DNA of 64,000 nucleotides from Otis tarda. Taxonomy: Eukaryota > Chordata > Aves > Otidiformes > Otididae. A program made the position numbers and the translations under genes. The notes under the pieces were generated by a model, which had not been told where the DNA came from, did no database searches, and was given only the letters and a program-made list of their open reading frames with translations. The stretch lies in assembly GCA_026413225.1 (NCBI GenBank), contig CM048560.1:16324001-16388000 (forward strand), written 5' to 3'. This document shows, in pieces, positions 33,401-39,699 of the stretch (within the stretch, counting starts at the first letter, position 1; the number at the start of each line of letters is the position of its first letter).

Positions 33401-36031
33401 CTTATAAATGAATTTATGGTTAAATGCATACGGATTGTATTGACATGCCGAGGCTGACGCAAAGCTGTGTGCAATCATGTGGTTTGTAAAGCGGGTGACA
33501 GCGGAGCTGCAAGGAGAGCCGGCGGGAGGGCGCGGGGGCCGGGGGCCCCGCTGGGGGAGCGGCCGCCATTCCTCTGCGCGGCCGTGGCGGCTTCTCCTCC
33601 TGCTGCCGGGGTAGGGGTTCACCGGCTTGCTGTTCTCTGATGTTTGCGTTCGCTTGTTTTGTTTTAATGAAAGGGAGTTTGCTTATCACTGACTTAATAA
33701 ATATATCCTGGAGTACAAAGGAAGGAAGACTTGTACACAAACAACTGGAGGAGAAGGGAGCAAGTCAGGAGGGGAAAACATCCTAACAAGGCTGATGAAA
33801 GCTTTTACATCAGGGTGACACAGACATTGATATGATACAGTTTGTTTGGTGACTTCCAAGGCTGTTTCCAATGCAAGTTAGAGCTGAAACTCAGTTTATT
33901 TGCAAGATGACTGGGAGTAGATTCTGACCTGCTTCATGTGAGCAGAAATCCGCTGCTCATGGACGAGCTACGTAGTTGTTTCTTACACTGGGAAAAACAG
34001 AATCAAAATCTGCTCGCAAAAGTAAATGCTGGACTTAGTGCTGAATTCAAGAGCATGATCCTGACCCTCTTTTTAATCGTTTCATTGGCCTCCTGGGCGA
34101 TGTGGTTTAGTGGTTTAGTTTGTTGTTCTTCTGTCCTGTCCCATCCCTTCTTTCCTCCCCATTCCTAAACCAGTGGGGTGTAAGGCAAGAGCTGTGCGTT
34201 GTGGGGCCTTACGTGCACTTACAGCTGCAGCTGTGGCGCAAGCTAGCAGTGAACCCACTGGTTTCCATTGCAAAGAGCACTTGCAGCCTCTGCCGTGAGA
34301 AACCCTCAGACCTCTCGTGTTTGTAGCAGATCTCTGCATACTGAGCAGCCTGCAGAAGGACATTTTCTGGCCCGAGACACAAAGCGTTAAAGGCATGCTT
34401 CCGCCGCCGCTGCATTCCGAAGAGCTCGTGGCTCTGGCAGCTGGGCAGCAGCATGCGGGCATGGGGATGTGCCAGAGAGCTCCTGCGGGAGGAAGCTGGC
34501 TCGTCCCTGCTCCGTAACCCTCTGGATACAGGCTGTGCCTCCAACCTTCAACCTGTCACTGAAGCAATCACTGCGGAACGGGAGCTCTACCAAATCCTGA
34601 GCAAGCAGGAAAAACTGGGCTCTGCAAACCTGGCCCATGGCATCAGGTTTCGGATAACCTAGGGCAACATGAAGCAGGAGATCTGTATCACTATAAACTC
34701 ATAAGGCAGGAGATGTACCAGCCTTTGATTTTTTTCCCAGTTGTTCCTGCACATAATCCAGCAAAACATTTCCGTCTTTCTCCTTTGCTGGGAAAGCAGC
34801 CGTGCTGGTGCTGGCTGCCACAGTTGGTCTGCAGCTTAAGCGGTAGCCGTCTGTCCGTCCATGTTACTGTGCTGAGATCGCAGGTTCACGTTCCGAGAGA
34901 TGAGCTCAAGGGAGGGGGCTGCTACAGTGTGCGTTAGGTAAACTTCGTCTTGCCATCTGTTTTGAAGAGGCTATTTTGTAATATTGCTAAGGTTGCAGAT
35001 TTGAGCACTGTAACTTAAAAAATGCCACAGTTACGATTTCCTACATGGCCTCATGATGATCTTTTTGGGCATTTACGTAACGGCGCAATTTTTACTTCTA
35101 TGCTGGTTGAGAGCTGGATTTTTTTTTCTGTATGATCCCAGCCACAGGTGCAGAAGGGGTGTGAGGAAAGCAGACAAAAATGTAGGTTTTATCAGGAGCC
35201 ATAAATCTGACTTTAACTCGTAGTGCTTGATTTGGCAATCCACATAACAAAGGGCTTTTAATTTATCGTCAATAAAAAATTAACAAGAAATGGTGAGACT
35301 TGTTCTCAGTACAGATAAGTGCTACACATACTGTGGTAGCGCTGTAGGGGACCTTCCCGCATGTTATATTGAGAGTAAATCAAGTCAAGCTTGAGGAGTA
35401 GCCTGTTGTTTTTCTGCATGAAGAAAACTGGCCATGTCTCAGGATGTGTGGTATCCAGCTGATGGAAGAACATTGTCTTCAGCTCCACTTGTAGTAAATA
35501 TGCTGCTCTGTAAAGTGACATTAAACCTAAAGCCTACATTTCATTGGCTTTTTTCCATAAAACAGCAAAGCTATGAAGTGATCTGAGTCATGTAACAGGA
35601 CCCATTTGAGTGACAGCTGACAACAGAAGATGGGCAGTGTCTATCCTGGCAGTTTCCATCAGCTGCTTTTAAAATGCTTAAGAAAACAACAGTAATATTT
35701 TCCCATGTCCATAGCAATTCTAAGGTGCTAAAGTCCAGTAACATTTTTAGCAGTACTCTGTTTGAGGTCTGTCACCCAAGCTATTCATTGCATGGAAATA
35801 CAAACCACTGGAAGGGGAAGACTGGGAAGGAATGGATTATTGTTTTCTGTGACAACTAACATTTTCAATTTCCCTTCTCCCAACCTCAATTTTTCTCTCT
35901 CCTTTCCGTCAGGGGAAACAGCAGGAAGACAGCAGGTCCCTACGTCCGCACCAGCCTCTGAGAACAGCAGTGCAGCACACAGCATTGGCAGCACGCAGAG
36001 CACACCCTGTTCTAGTAGCAGTGCCACCTAA
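296..36031 (+). CDS. TGFBR3: Betaglycan (TGF-beta receptor type III), 13 exons, 5' end outside window
   Basis: This is the gene-level entry; exons are listed separately. Betaglycan is a single-pass cell-surface proteoglycan that binds TGF-beta (notably TGF-beta2) and inhibin and presents them to type II receptors. Joined coding segments are 296-479, 6226-6394, 8717-8864, 13519-13708, 14938-15263, 16146-16295, 18102-18233, 18492-18659, 21335-21634, 22463-22583, 26629-26664, 28748-28855 and 35913-36031. They total 2151 nt: 716 residues plus TAA. Identity rests on strong resemblance to mammalian betaglycan throughout (recalled, not aligned), including the SGDNGFPGD proteoglycan site, the ZP-C block, the transmembrane helix and the GRQQVPTS tail. 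The human protein is about 850 residues, so roughly 130 N-terminal residues, including the signal peptide, are missing upstream. Every junction has GT-AG ends and a consistent phase. Residue numbers in this annotation start at 1 for the codon at 296. Confidence 0.97.
480..6225 (+). other. TGFBR3: TGFBR3 intron A-B (5.7 kb)
   Basis: I see no exon or repeat family here. It contains poly-T runs at 4386-4399 and 5184-5201 and a GC-richer patch near 3930-4250. That patch has overlapping open frames on both strands, which look like composition effects. A TTTG-repeat pyrimidine tract precedes the next acceptor. Confidence 0.8.
6226..6394 (+). CDS. TGFBR3: TGFBR3 exon B: orphan domain, residues 62-117
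   Basis: The acceptor is TCCAG|ATCAAG and the donor is ACAG|GTAAAG. It completes the split Asp62 and ends in phase 2 (AG of Ser118). It encodes orphan-domain sequence with the conserved blocks [18 protein letters not shown] and [14 protein letters not shown]. Cysteines fall at residues 69 and 93. These blocks match mammalian betaglycan closely. Confidence 0.96.
6395..8716 (+). other. TGFBR3: TGFBR3 intron B-C (2.3 kb)
   Basis: This is AT-rich non-coding sequence. It has a 10-base direct duplication (ACTGGATATC twice) near 7283-7302 and a short A run near 7726-7736. No exon, RNA gene or mobile element was recognised. Confidence 0.8.
8717..8864 (+). CDS. TGFBR3: TGFBR3 exon C: orphan domain, residues 118-167
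   Basis: The acceptor is ATACAG|TGC and the donor is ATT|GTAAGT, a consensus 5' splice site. It completes Ser118 and ends on a codon boundary (phase 0). It encodes AFQVDI, then [15 protein letters not shown], one of the most conserved betaglycan blocks, then DVQGKLQVI. The preceding SQPGAKLV segment is the divergent part of the exon compared with my recollection of human. Confidence 0.96.
9551..9575. repeat. (AAAT)n microsatellite
   Basis: About six tandem AAAT units in intron C-D. Confidence 0.95.
12469..12483. repeat. (TA)n microsatellite
   Basis: Seven TA units in intron C-D. Confidence 0.95.
13452..13503 (+). repeat. 26-base tandem duplication at the exon D acceptor
   Basis: Copy 1 (13452-13477) and copy 2 (13478-13503) match at 24 of 26 positions, each with TTAAATGGTAA at its start or a one-base variant and GTGAACCAAGTT at its end. 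The array ends 15 bases before the first base of exon D. Copy 2 contains GTAAGT at 13485-13490. Confidence 0.95.
13519..13708 (+). CDS. TGFBR3: TGFBR3 exon D: orphan domain, residues 168-230
   Basis: The acceptor is TTTGCAG|ACA and the donor is ACAG|GTAAGC. It starts in phase 0 and ends in phase 1. It encodes NSIGFGKE(T)ERSM, a more variable middle, then [17 protein letters not shown], the C-terminal part of the orphan domain. N207 is in an N-Y-S-P context, where the following proline disfavours glycosylation. Confidence 0.96.
13709..14937 (+). other. TGFBR3: TGFBR3 intron D-E (1.2 kb)
   Basis: Non-coding AT-rich sequence. It ends in a very long T-dominated tract (about 14900-14934) that serves as the polypyrimidine tract of the exon E acceptor. 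No repeat family was recognised. Confidence 0.8.
14938..15263 (+). CDS. TGFBR3: TGFBR3 exon E: linker and ZP start, residues 231-339
   Basis: The acceptor is TTTCCAG|AAGAG and the donor is TTGCAG|GTTGGT, a weak 5' splice site. It starts in phase 1 and ends in phase 0. The N-terminal half is an acidic and proline-containing linker (MNDEEDH, LPPEL, LPAPKNP) that differs substantially from mammals. The C-terminal part contains EPEEVQGS and the first ZP-N cysteine region ([16 protein letters not shown]), which is well conserved. Confidence 0.96.
15264..16145 (+). other. TGFBR3: TGFBR3 intron E-F (0.9 kb)
   Basis: About a quarter of this intron is an antisense CR1 fragment (15324-15530), beginning 60 bases past the donor. 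The rest is unremarkable AT-rich sequence. Reading on from exon E, the frame stays open for 21 codons to a TAG at 15327-15329 inside the CR1 end. Confidence 0.85.
15324..15530 (-). mobile_element. CR1 LINE fragment, 3' end, antisense to TGFBR3
   Basis: The plus strand begins TCATAGAATCATTTAGG and continues with TTGGAAAAGACCTTGAAGAT, the reverse complement of a typical avian CR1 3' end. It then runs through the usual CACCACTAAACCATG and TCTGGGCAGCCTGTTC segments. Similarity fades near 15530. Only about 0.2 kb is present, as expected for a 5'-truncated copy with no coding capacity. Identification is by recall of the CR1 consensus. Confidence 0.93.
16146..16295 (+). CDS. TGFBR3: TGFBR3 exon F: ZP-N, residues 340-389
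   Basis: The acceptor is TTTCAG|GCTAGC and the donor is TCT|GTGAGT. It is exactly 50 codons, phase 0 on both sides. It encodes ZP-N sequence: [23 protein letters not shown] with an N-G-T sequon at residue 360, NKCGTR, and VYFNS. The stretch after GTR (TAYILNKI) diverges from my recollection of mammals, whereas the cysteines and sequon are kept. Confidence 0.96.
16296..18101 (+). other. TGFBR3: TGFBR3 intron F-G (1.8 kb)
   Basis: Non-coding. It contains a purine-rich stretch at about 17520-17640 on the plus strand, which creates a spurious Ser/Phe/Leu-rich open frame on the minus strand. No exon or transposon was recognised. Confidence 0.8.
18102..18233 (+). CDS. TGFBR3: TGFBR3 exon G: glycosaminoglycan-attachment linker, residues 390-433
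   Basis: The acceptor is GTGCAG|ATTGTC and the donor is GCG|GTACGT. It is 44 codons, phase 0 on both sides. It encodes the ZP-N/ZP-C linker, where mammalian betaglycan carries heparan and chondroitin sulfate chains. Two Ser-Gly pairs next to acidic residues are seen: Ser401-Gly402 followed by IDDDD, and Ser410-Gly411 in [10 protein letters not shown]. Both correspond in position to the two known mammalian attachment serines. Attachment in this species is inferred. Confidence 0.96.
18234..18491 (+). other. TGFBR3: TGFBR3 intron G-H (258 bases)
   Basis: This is the shortest intron in the window. It runs from GTACGT to a TTTCATTTCAG acceptor, and nothing else is recognisable in it. Confidence 0.9.
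18492..18659 (+). CDS. TGFBR3: TGFBR3 exon H: ZP-C start, residues 434-489
   Basis: The acceptor is TTTCAG|TTTAAT and the donor is GAG|GTAACA. It is 56 codons, phase 0 on both sides. It encodes FNCT at the start of ZP-C, a variable segment ([15 protein letters not shown]), then [19 protein letters not shown] and FSV.ENG..YVE. Two N-glycosylation sequons are present, at Asn435 (N-C-T) and Asn457 (N-V-T). Confidence 0.96.
18660..21334 (+). other. TGFBR3: TGFBR3 intron H-I (2.7 kb)
   Basis: Non-coding, with a pyrimidine-rich central part (about 19680-20350), a short C run near 20803-20809 and poly-T near 20899-20912. No coding or mobile feature was recognised. Confidence 0.8.
21335..21634 (+). 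CDS. TGFBR3: TGFBR3 exon I: ZP-C core, residues 490-589
   Basis: The acceptor is AATGCAG|GTGTCT and the donor is AAG|GTCAGT. It is exactly 100 codons, phase 0 on both sides. It encodes the most conserved ZP-C segment: [54 protein letters not shown] and [11 protein letters not shown]. In mammals this membrane-proximal region forms the second TGF-beta site and the inhibin site. Asn564 lies in an N-I-S sequon. Cysteines at residues 506, 527, 572 and 577 fit the ZP-C disulfide pattern. Confidence 0.97.
21635..22462 (+). other. TGFBR3: TGFBR3 intron I-J (0.8 kb)
   Basis: AT-rich non-coding sequence with short CATAT direct repeats near 21907-21922. Nothing else was recognised. Confidence 0.8.
22463..22583 (+). 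CDS. TGFBR3: TGFBR3 exon J: ZP-C end, residues 590-629
   Basis: The acceptor is CTCACAG|TGC and the donor is GAAG|GTATGA. It starts in phase 0 and ends in phase 1. It encodes [11 protein letters not shown], with two cysteines of ZP-C, then NKKTFTKPL and a hydrophobic strand (VVIT). It then enters the variable juxtamembrane segment (HEGKPE), the region from which mammalian betaglycan is shed as a soluble ectodomain. Confidence 0.96.
22584..26628 (+). other. TGFBR3: TGFBR3 intron J-K (4.0 kb)
   Basis: Non-coding, with poly-T at 25103-25121 and an (AAAT)-like run near 25556-25568. I found no exon, RNA gene or identifiable transposon. Confidence 0.8.
26629..26664 (+). CDS. TGFBR3: TGFBR3 exon K: 36-base juxtamembrane microexon, residues 630-641
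   Basis: The acceptor is AAATTAG|ATCC and the donor is CCAC|GTAAGT. It is phase 1 on both sides and 36 nt long, so inclusion or skipping leaves the frame intact. It encodes the proline-rich stretch [12 protein letters not shown] between ZP-C and the transmembrane helix. Exon J cannot join exon L with a human-length juxtamembrane segment without it, and the phases fit exactly. A (GT)10 tract lies 92 bases downstream of the donor. Confidence 0.9.
26665..28747 (+). other. TGFBR3: TGFBR3 intron K-L (2.1 kb)
   Basis: Contains the (GT)10 microsatellite at 26757-26776, shortly after the microexon donor. The remainder shows no recognisable feature. Confidence 0.8.
26757..26776. repeat. (GT)10 microsatellite
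   Basis: Ten uninterrupted GT units on the plus strand, so a UG repeat in TGFBR3 pre-mRNA, lying 92 bases downstream of the microexon donor. Confidence 0.97.
28748..28855 (+). CDS. TGFBR3: TGFBR3 exon L: transmembrane helix, residues 642-677
   Basis: The acceptor is TTTGTAG|CTGTG and the donor is ACAG|GTAAGT. It is phase 1 on both sides, 108 nt. It encodes VFYGLDTLT, then a transmembrane helix at about residues 651-674 (start [15 protein letters not shown], end GALWFIY), followed by SHTG at the cytoplasmic face. The helix is nearly identical to mammalian betaglycan by recall and includes small-residue GxxxG-like spacing. Confidence 0.97.
31556..32450 (+). mobile_element. CR1 LINE copy, partial reverse-transcriptase ORF, frames broken
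   Basis: A GC-rich block of about 0.9 kb encodes the C-terminal half of a CR1 ORF2 reverse transcriptase. Recognisable are RT motif B ([11 protein letters not shown]), the catalytic motif C (FTDDTKL), and downstream segments such as [34 protein letters not shown] and [11 protein letters not shown]. The product is spread over three frames. One break near 31935-31945 looks like a deletion of about 14 bases relative to the family pattern, and another lies near 32235. Both ends are truncated: upstream RT motifs and the endonuclease are absent, and similarity stops near the usual CTGGAACAG segment without the CR1 3' tail. It lies in the TGFBR3 sense direction inside the last intron and cannot be autonomous. 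Confidence 0.95.
33205..33625. promoter_or_regulatory. Intronic CpG-dense segment, candidate promoter or enhancer
   Basis: CpG density rises sharply against AT-rich intron sequence. About 16 CpGs fall within 33490-33625, around CGCGGGGGCC, GGCCGCCATT and GCGCGGCCG. A looser cluster precedes it at 33205-33365. GCGGCCGCCAT resembles a YY1 site on the reverse strand. Retained CpGs in such a setting usually mark unmethylated regulatory DNA. Function as a promoter for a short tail isoform, a non-coding RNA or an enhancer is inference. Confidence 0.5.
35913..36031 (+). CDS. TGFBR3: TGFBR3 exon M: cytoplasmic tail and stop, residues 678-716
   Basis: The acceptor is CCGTCAG|GGG, and the TAA stop is at 36029-36031. 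It starts in phase 1. It encodes a Ser/Thr-rich tail of about 42 cytoplasmic residues with [21 protein letters not shown] and [10 protein letters not shown], close to mammals. Thr708, in the S-T-P context, corresponds to the mammalian threonine phosphorylated by the type II receptor for beta-arrestin2 recruitment. The last three residues are Ser-Ala-Thr, whereas mammals end Ser-Thr-Ala, the ligand for the GIPC PDZ domain. Confidence 0.97.
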
Positions 36032-38029
36032 CTGCGGGGGAACACAGCTGAGGAGCAGCATAGGAGTCCATAGGTTCAAAGGACTGTGTGTGGACATCAG
36101 CTGTTTAAAGTTAAAAGGATTGGTTTGTTGCTTTTGAAAAAAATGAGGAGGGATTTTTCTACAGGAAGAAAAAAAAAAGAAAGACTGAATTTTTTTTAAG
36201 GGGGGAAGCCACTGTGTGTGTGAGTGTGTATATACGCACACAATGCATGGGTAAACACAGCCTGTTGGATCTTCTATAGCATGTTATGCTACATGTGACA
36301 AAGCTACTAATTTTACAGTACTGCAACCTGTTCTAGGGGTCCGTGGGCCCTCAATGTGAAATCTATGCCAGTTTGGAAAAATGCTGCTTTGTCTATACAA
36401 CTTTTCTTTCCCTAAACCTTCTCATTGATACAAGGTATTCACAAAGGGAATTCAACAAGATAAGCAGAACAAAGATTATCTTAGGTCAAAGGATTTTTAT
36501 TTGTCAAAGCAAGAAAGCCTCAAGGTCTTTGGTTAATAACATCTTATTACTTCAGCTATGTTTAGCCACTTTTGAATAACCTTTGTTTTGTTATGCTTGC
36601 CGCTACAGTATCTCATGTGCTTTCCTGTCGTGTTTGCAGCTTCAGGTATTTTTGTTTTAATATGCGTCAGTTTGCTAATTGAGAAGAGCACACTCTAACA
36701 TTCCCTTTCTTGTTCTCTGGGCCAAAGCTCTTTAATAAGAGATTTTTTTTGATCTACTATACCAAATACAGGCACACACAAACGTTAAGACAAATAATGT
36801 TCTTGTGCACTAACTTAGATGTGTGTGCCTTTAATGGCAATGGCTTTATGCAAATAGATGTATACCTAAGTGTACAGAGCCTAACTTACCACTTTAACAA
36901 CTGGGAAATTAGCTCAGTGTTCCTTCCGTACATAAAATATATCATGCACCTATATATATATGTTGTAAAAAATTAAAACAACTATCTCAAGTTTATAATA
37001 GGTAGACAGAGGAGATTAAAAAGGTGATTTGGTTCTCATCCTTTAGCTAGCTCAAATTCCCTTTGAAATCAGAGATGGTTTTGAGGGCACAAAGAATGTA
37101 CCGTAGGGCCTGTTGTTTGTGCAGAATACTACCTGTCAAAATGAAGCTCTTAAGATAGTCGTGTAATTGTGTCAAAACTGTTGTATCAACATAGCGATTG
37201 GATAGTCCCAAAGCAGTGTCAGAACATGGAAATGGCAGAAAGGTACTAATTGGCACAGTATTTTTTAGTGTCATTGCCATATCTTGACCTTCCAAGGCGA
37301 TGCCAAATGAAAACTAAAATAGACATTTTTAATGTGTAATCGTTTGACTGTTAAGTTGCCACTTTGTAATGTGTTCTACTGATCCTTCTACTTTGAGGGA
37401 AAAATGAGCATTGTTTTCCTCTAAAAACAAGATAAGTAACTTTCACTCATTTTAGTGGAGGTTACCTGTGTTCTGCAAGAGGAGAAGGGAATTCATTACA
37501 CTAGAGTGATAGTCTGCTCTGAAGTCTGAGCTGCAGGTTTCTTTTGCTGATTCTACACTTGTGCCTTGCTGATGCCAGGATGGTCGAAGTGCAAGATACG
37601 CAATAGATGTAAGTGCCCAGGATCAGGTGGAATATTACTCACTTTAAATCAAATCTGTTACTAATCCTGCAAACTGTTATGCATATGAGTAACTACGTGC
37701 CTCGTCCTTTCTAGTACAAGCCCGTGCTCAGCTCTACACACTATAGCTATTCTCAGAGTCCATGCAGATAGTCAGTGTACAGAGTTACATGTACAAGAAG
37801 TGTTTTATGTTACCAGGCCAAGAGTAGTCCTGGTAACATCAACAGGGCTGTCACATCAGCGTAGTTATCCCCATGCGTAAGGGTATGCAGGATTGGCTCT
37901 GTTACGAGGTGTCGGGAGGATGAATGTGCTACCTGTGTGGTTGAAAAGAAAGCGCTTTGCCTAACCTTCAGCAGAATGTATTGTATAAGCATATTCTATG
38001 TGTAAAGTCTTTAAAGATGTCTTCAAAGA

Positions 38030-38520
38030 AGACTAGAGTCTTTAAGTTCAATCATAGCTATATTTTACTACATTAAATTTCTGTATAAAGATATATTTAA
38101 ATGTTTTAGATAAATGTAAGTTACTCTATATGAAATGTTTAATTTCAATTACTGTGAAATTTACGTATTTTGTAAAGTCTTTGCCCTGTTTTAACCCTTT
38201 CCTTCCTCAGATATTTTATTAAGTAGTTTCTCATAGGAAGTATTAGATTTGATTGTTGGGATGGACAGGTTGAAAACTTTCATGTAAAATAGATAATTGT
38301 ATATTTTTGAGAAACATGCTGCATTATCACTGTTTTTTTATGAAAAATTTACTCTAATTTTAAAATAATTTACAGATTTATGTTTACTGTTGGATAAACC
38401 AAAACTATATAAAGATCAAAGATTTGATTTGTTGACTTGTATTTGAAATACAATTTAAATTTACTGAACTTGGTGTCCTCAGCTATTTAATTCAGAAATT
38501 TTAATCAATCTGAATTGTCT
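38030..38520 (+). promoter_or_regulatory. TGFBR3: AU-rich, ATTTA-containing segment of the 3' UTR
   Basis: At least eight ATTTA pentamers occur, for example in ATATTTAAATG, AATTTACG, AAATTTACTC, AATTTACAGATTTATG and AATTTAAATTTACTG. This pattern is typical of AU-rich elements bound by mRNA-stability factors. Regulation by it is inferred. Confidence 0.5.
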
Positions 38521-38580
38521 TTTGGAGGTTACCAAAACTATATGTAATTACTTAGCAGATGGAACAGCCGTTTCTGCTTC

Positions 38581-38586
38581 AATAAA
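38581..38586 (+). terminator. TGFBR3: Poly(A) signal AATAAA, candidate proximal site
   Basis: An exact AATAAA follows the AU-rich segment and is followed by a GA-rich run. It would give a 3' UTR of about 2.6 kb if used. Confidence 0.5.
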
Positions 38587-38608
38587 GAGAGAGAGAGAAA
38601 GAGAGAAC
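38587..38608. repeat. GA-rich simple repeat
   Basis: A short imperfect (GA)n run lies directly after the AATAAA at 38581. Confidence 0.9.
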
Positions 38609-39465
38609 CAAACCCGGGCATTCACAGTTAATAGCTTTATTACAAGAATGTACAGTACTTTCCAGCAGCTGTTAAGCTGCCTGCAGTTCAGAGTACTGAT
38701 ACACCTATAAGCTCTACTTTTATAGCAGCCATTCGTCTCTACTGCAAGTCTGTGTGGTGTGGCAAGCTCCTGAATGCGTAACCGCAAAGCCACTGGTTCC
38801 CACCTCTGTCAAACCTGGTCTCGCCGTGCTGGACTTCACATGGCAGATACTCGTGGGGTGTGGAAGGCCAGCAACACCCTCCTGTCCCAGCGGAGGGCTT
38901 TAAAGCAGGGCTTCGGAGGAGCGGACTCAGTGATAAATTTTGGTGTGATGGAATAGACTGTGAAGGAACTTCTTACATAAGAATGGGAGGACTGGGCTTA
39001 AAAGGGACACCTTCTGTCTATAAAAGCTTTAGTAACGTACTTAAACTCCAAAGTAGACTGCTCGTTATGTCATGCGTCGTCTAATCACTAACTCTAACCT
39101 GTTACAGCATTTGGTTTTAGACATTACTATATTCATGTTTCAAGAAGTCGGATCTTTCTGTGTTGGGCTATTTTTGTAGCATTTTCCACATGGGAATGGA
39201 TTTTGCAAAATGTCTGTAGATGTTGATGATTGTAACCTTCCCCCTGCCCTTTTCTAACCATTTCTCTCCTGTATGTACTGTTCTTTTTGTTATGTTTATC
39301 TACCTCATGCTTCACAAGAAGACTGTACTGTTGGTTGTGCTGACAGCCCTTCATGTGAGGTGACTGTTCTGCCCTGTTGTTTGTGATTTGTGGGGATGTA
39401 CATAGCATTATCAGGTCCTCACTGCCATGTTCCGACCAATTCCAAACACAATATTCTCACCTTTG

Positions 39466-39471
39466 AATAAA
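39466..39471 (+). terminator. TGFBR3: Poly(A) signal AATAAA, candidate middle site
   Basis: An exact AATAAA in an AATAAATAAG context within the distal 3' UTR, with T-rich sequence just downstream. Confidence 0.45.
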
Positions 39472-39672
39472 TAAGTACATTTCTTTAAGATCTAAATGCC
39501 AAATGGTTTTTCAAATCAAAGAATGGGAGAAATTTGCTTGCTAATACCTGTGGCCAGTCTGAACACCCCATTTGTATTTCATATTACATTCAGTATTTCA
39601 GAGACTTGTGGAAATGCATAGTTGTACAGTTTTGATAACCACAGTGTCATGTCATCTTAGTCTCTTGTGCAT

Positions 39673-39678
39673 AATAAA
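39673..39678 (+). terminator. TGFBR3: Poly(A) signal AATAAA, candidate distal site
   Basis: An exact AATAAA in GCATAATAAAGT, with T- and GT-containing sequence over the next 40-60 bases. It is the last strong signal before clearly intergenic sequence, so I take it as the likely main 3' end. Confidence 0.6.
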
Positions 39679-39699
39679 GTATATATCAATTTATTACTA

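Larger units (their letters stand above)
28856..35912 (+). other. TGFBR3: TGFBR3 last intron L-M (7.1 kb)
   Basis: This is the largest intron in the window. It holds a sense CR1 copy at 31556-32450 and a CpG-dense segment at 33205-33625, both listed separately. A moderately GC-rich stretch extends over 34180-34650. The rest is AT-rich with no recognised exon or RNA gene. Confidence 0.8.

Noticed and set aside
33299-33740. Minus-strand frames of about 106 codons rich in Pro, Arg and Ala
   Set aside because: They arise from the CpG-dense segment, overlap in two frames and have no recognisable domain.
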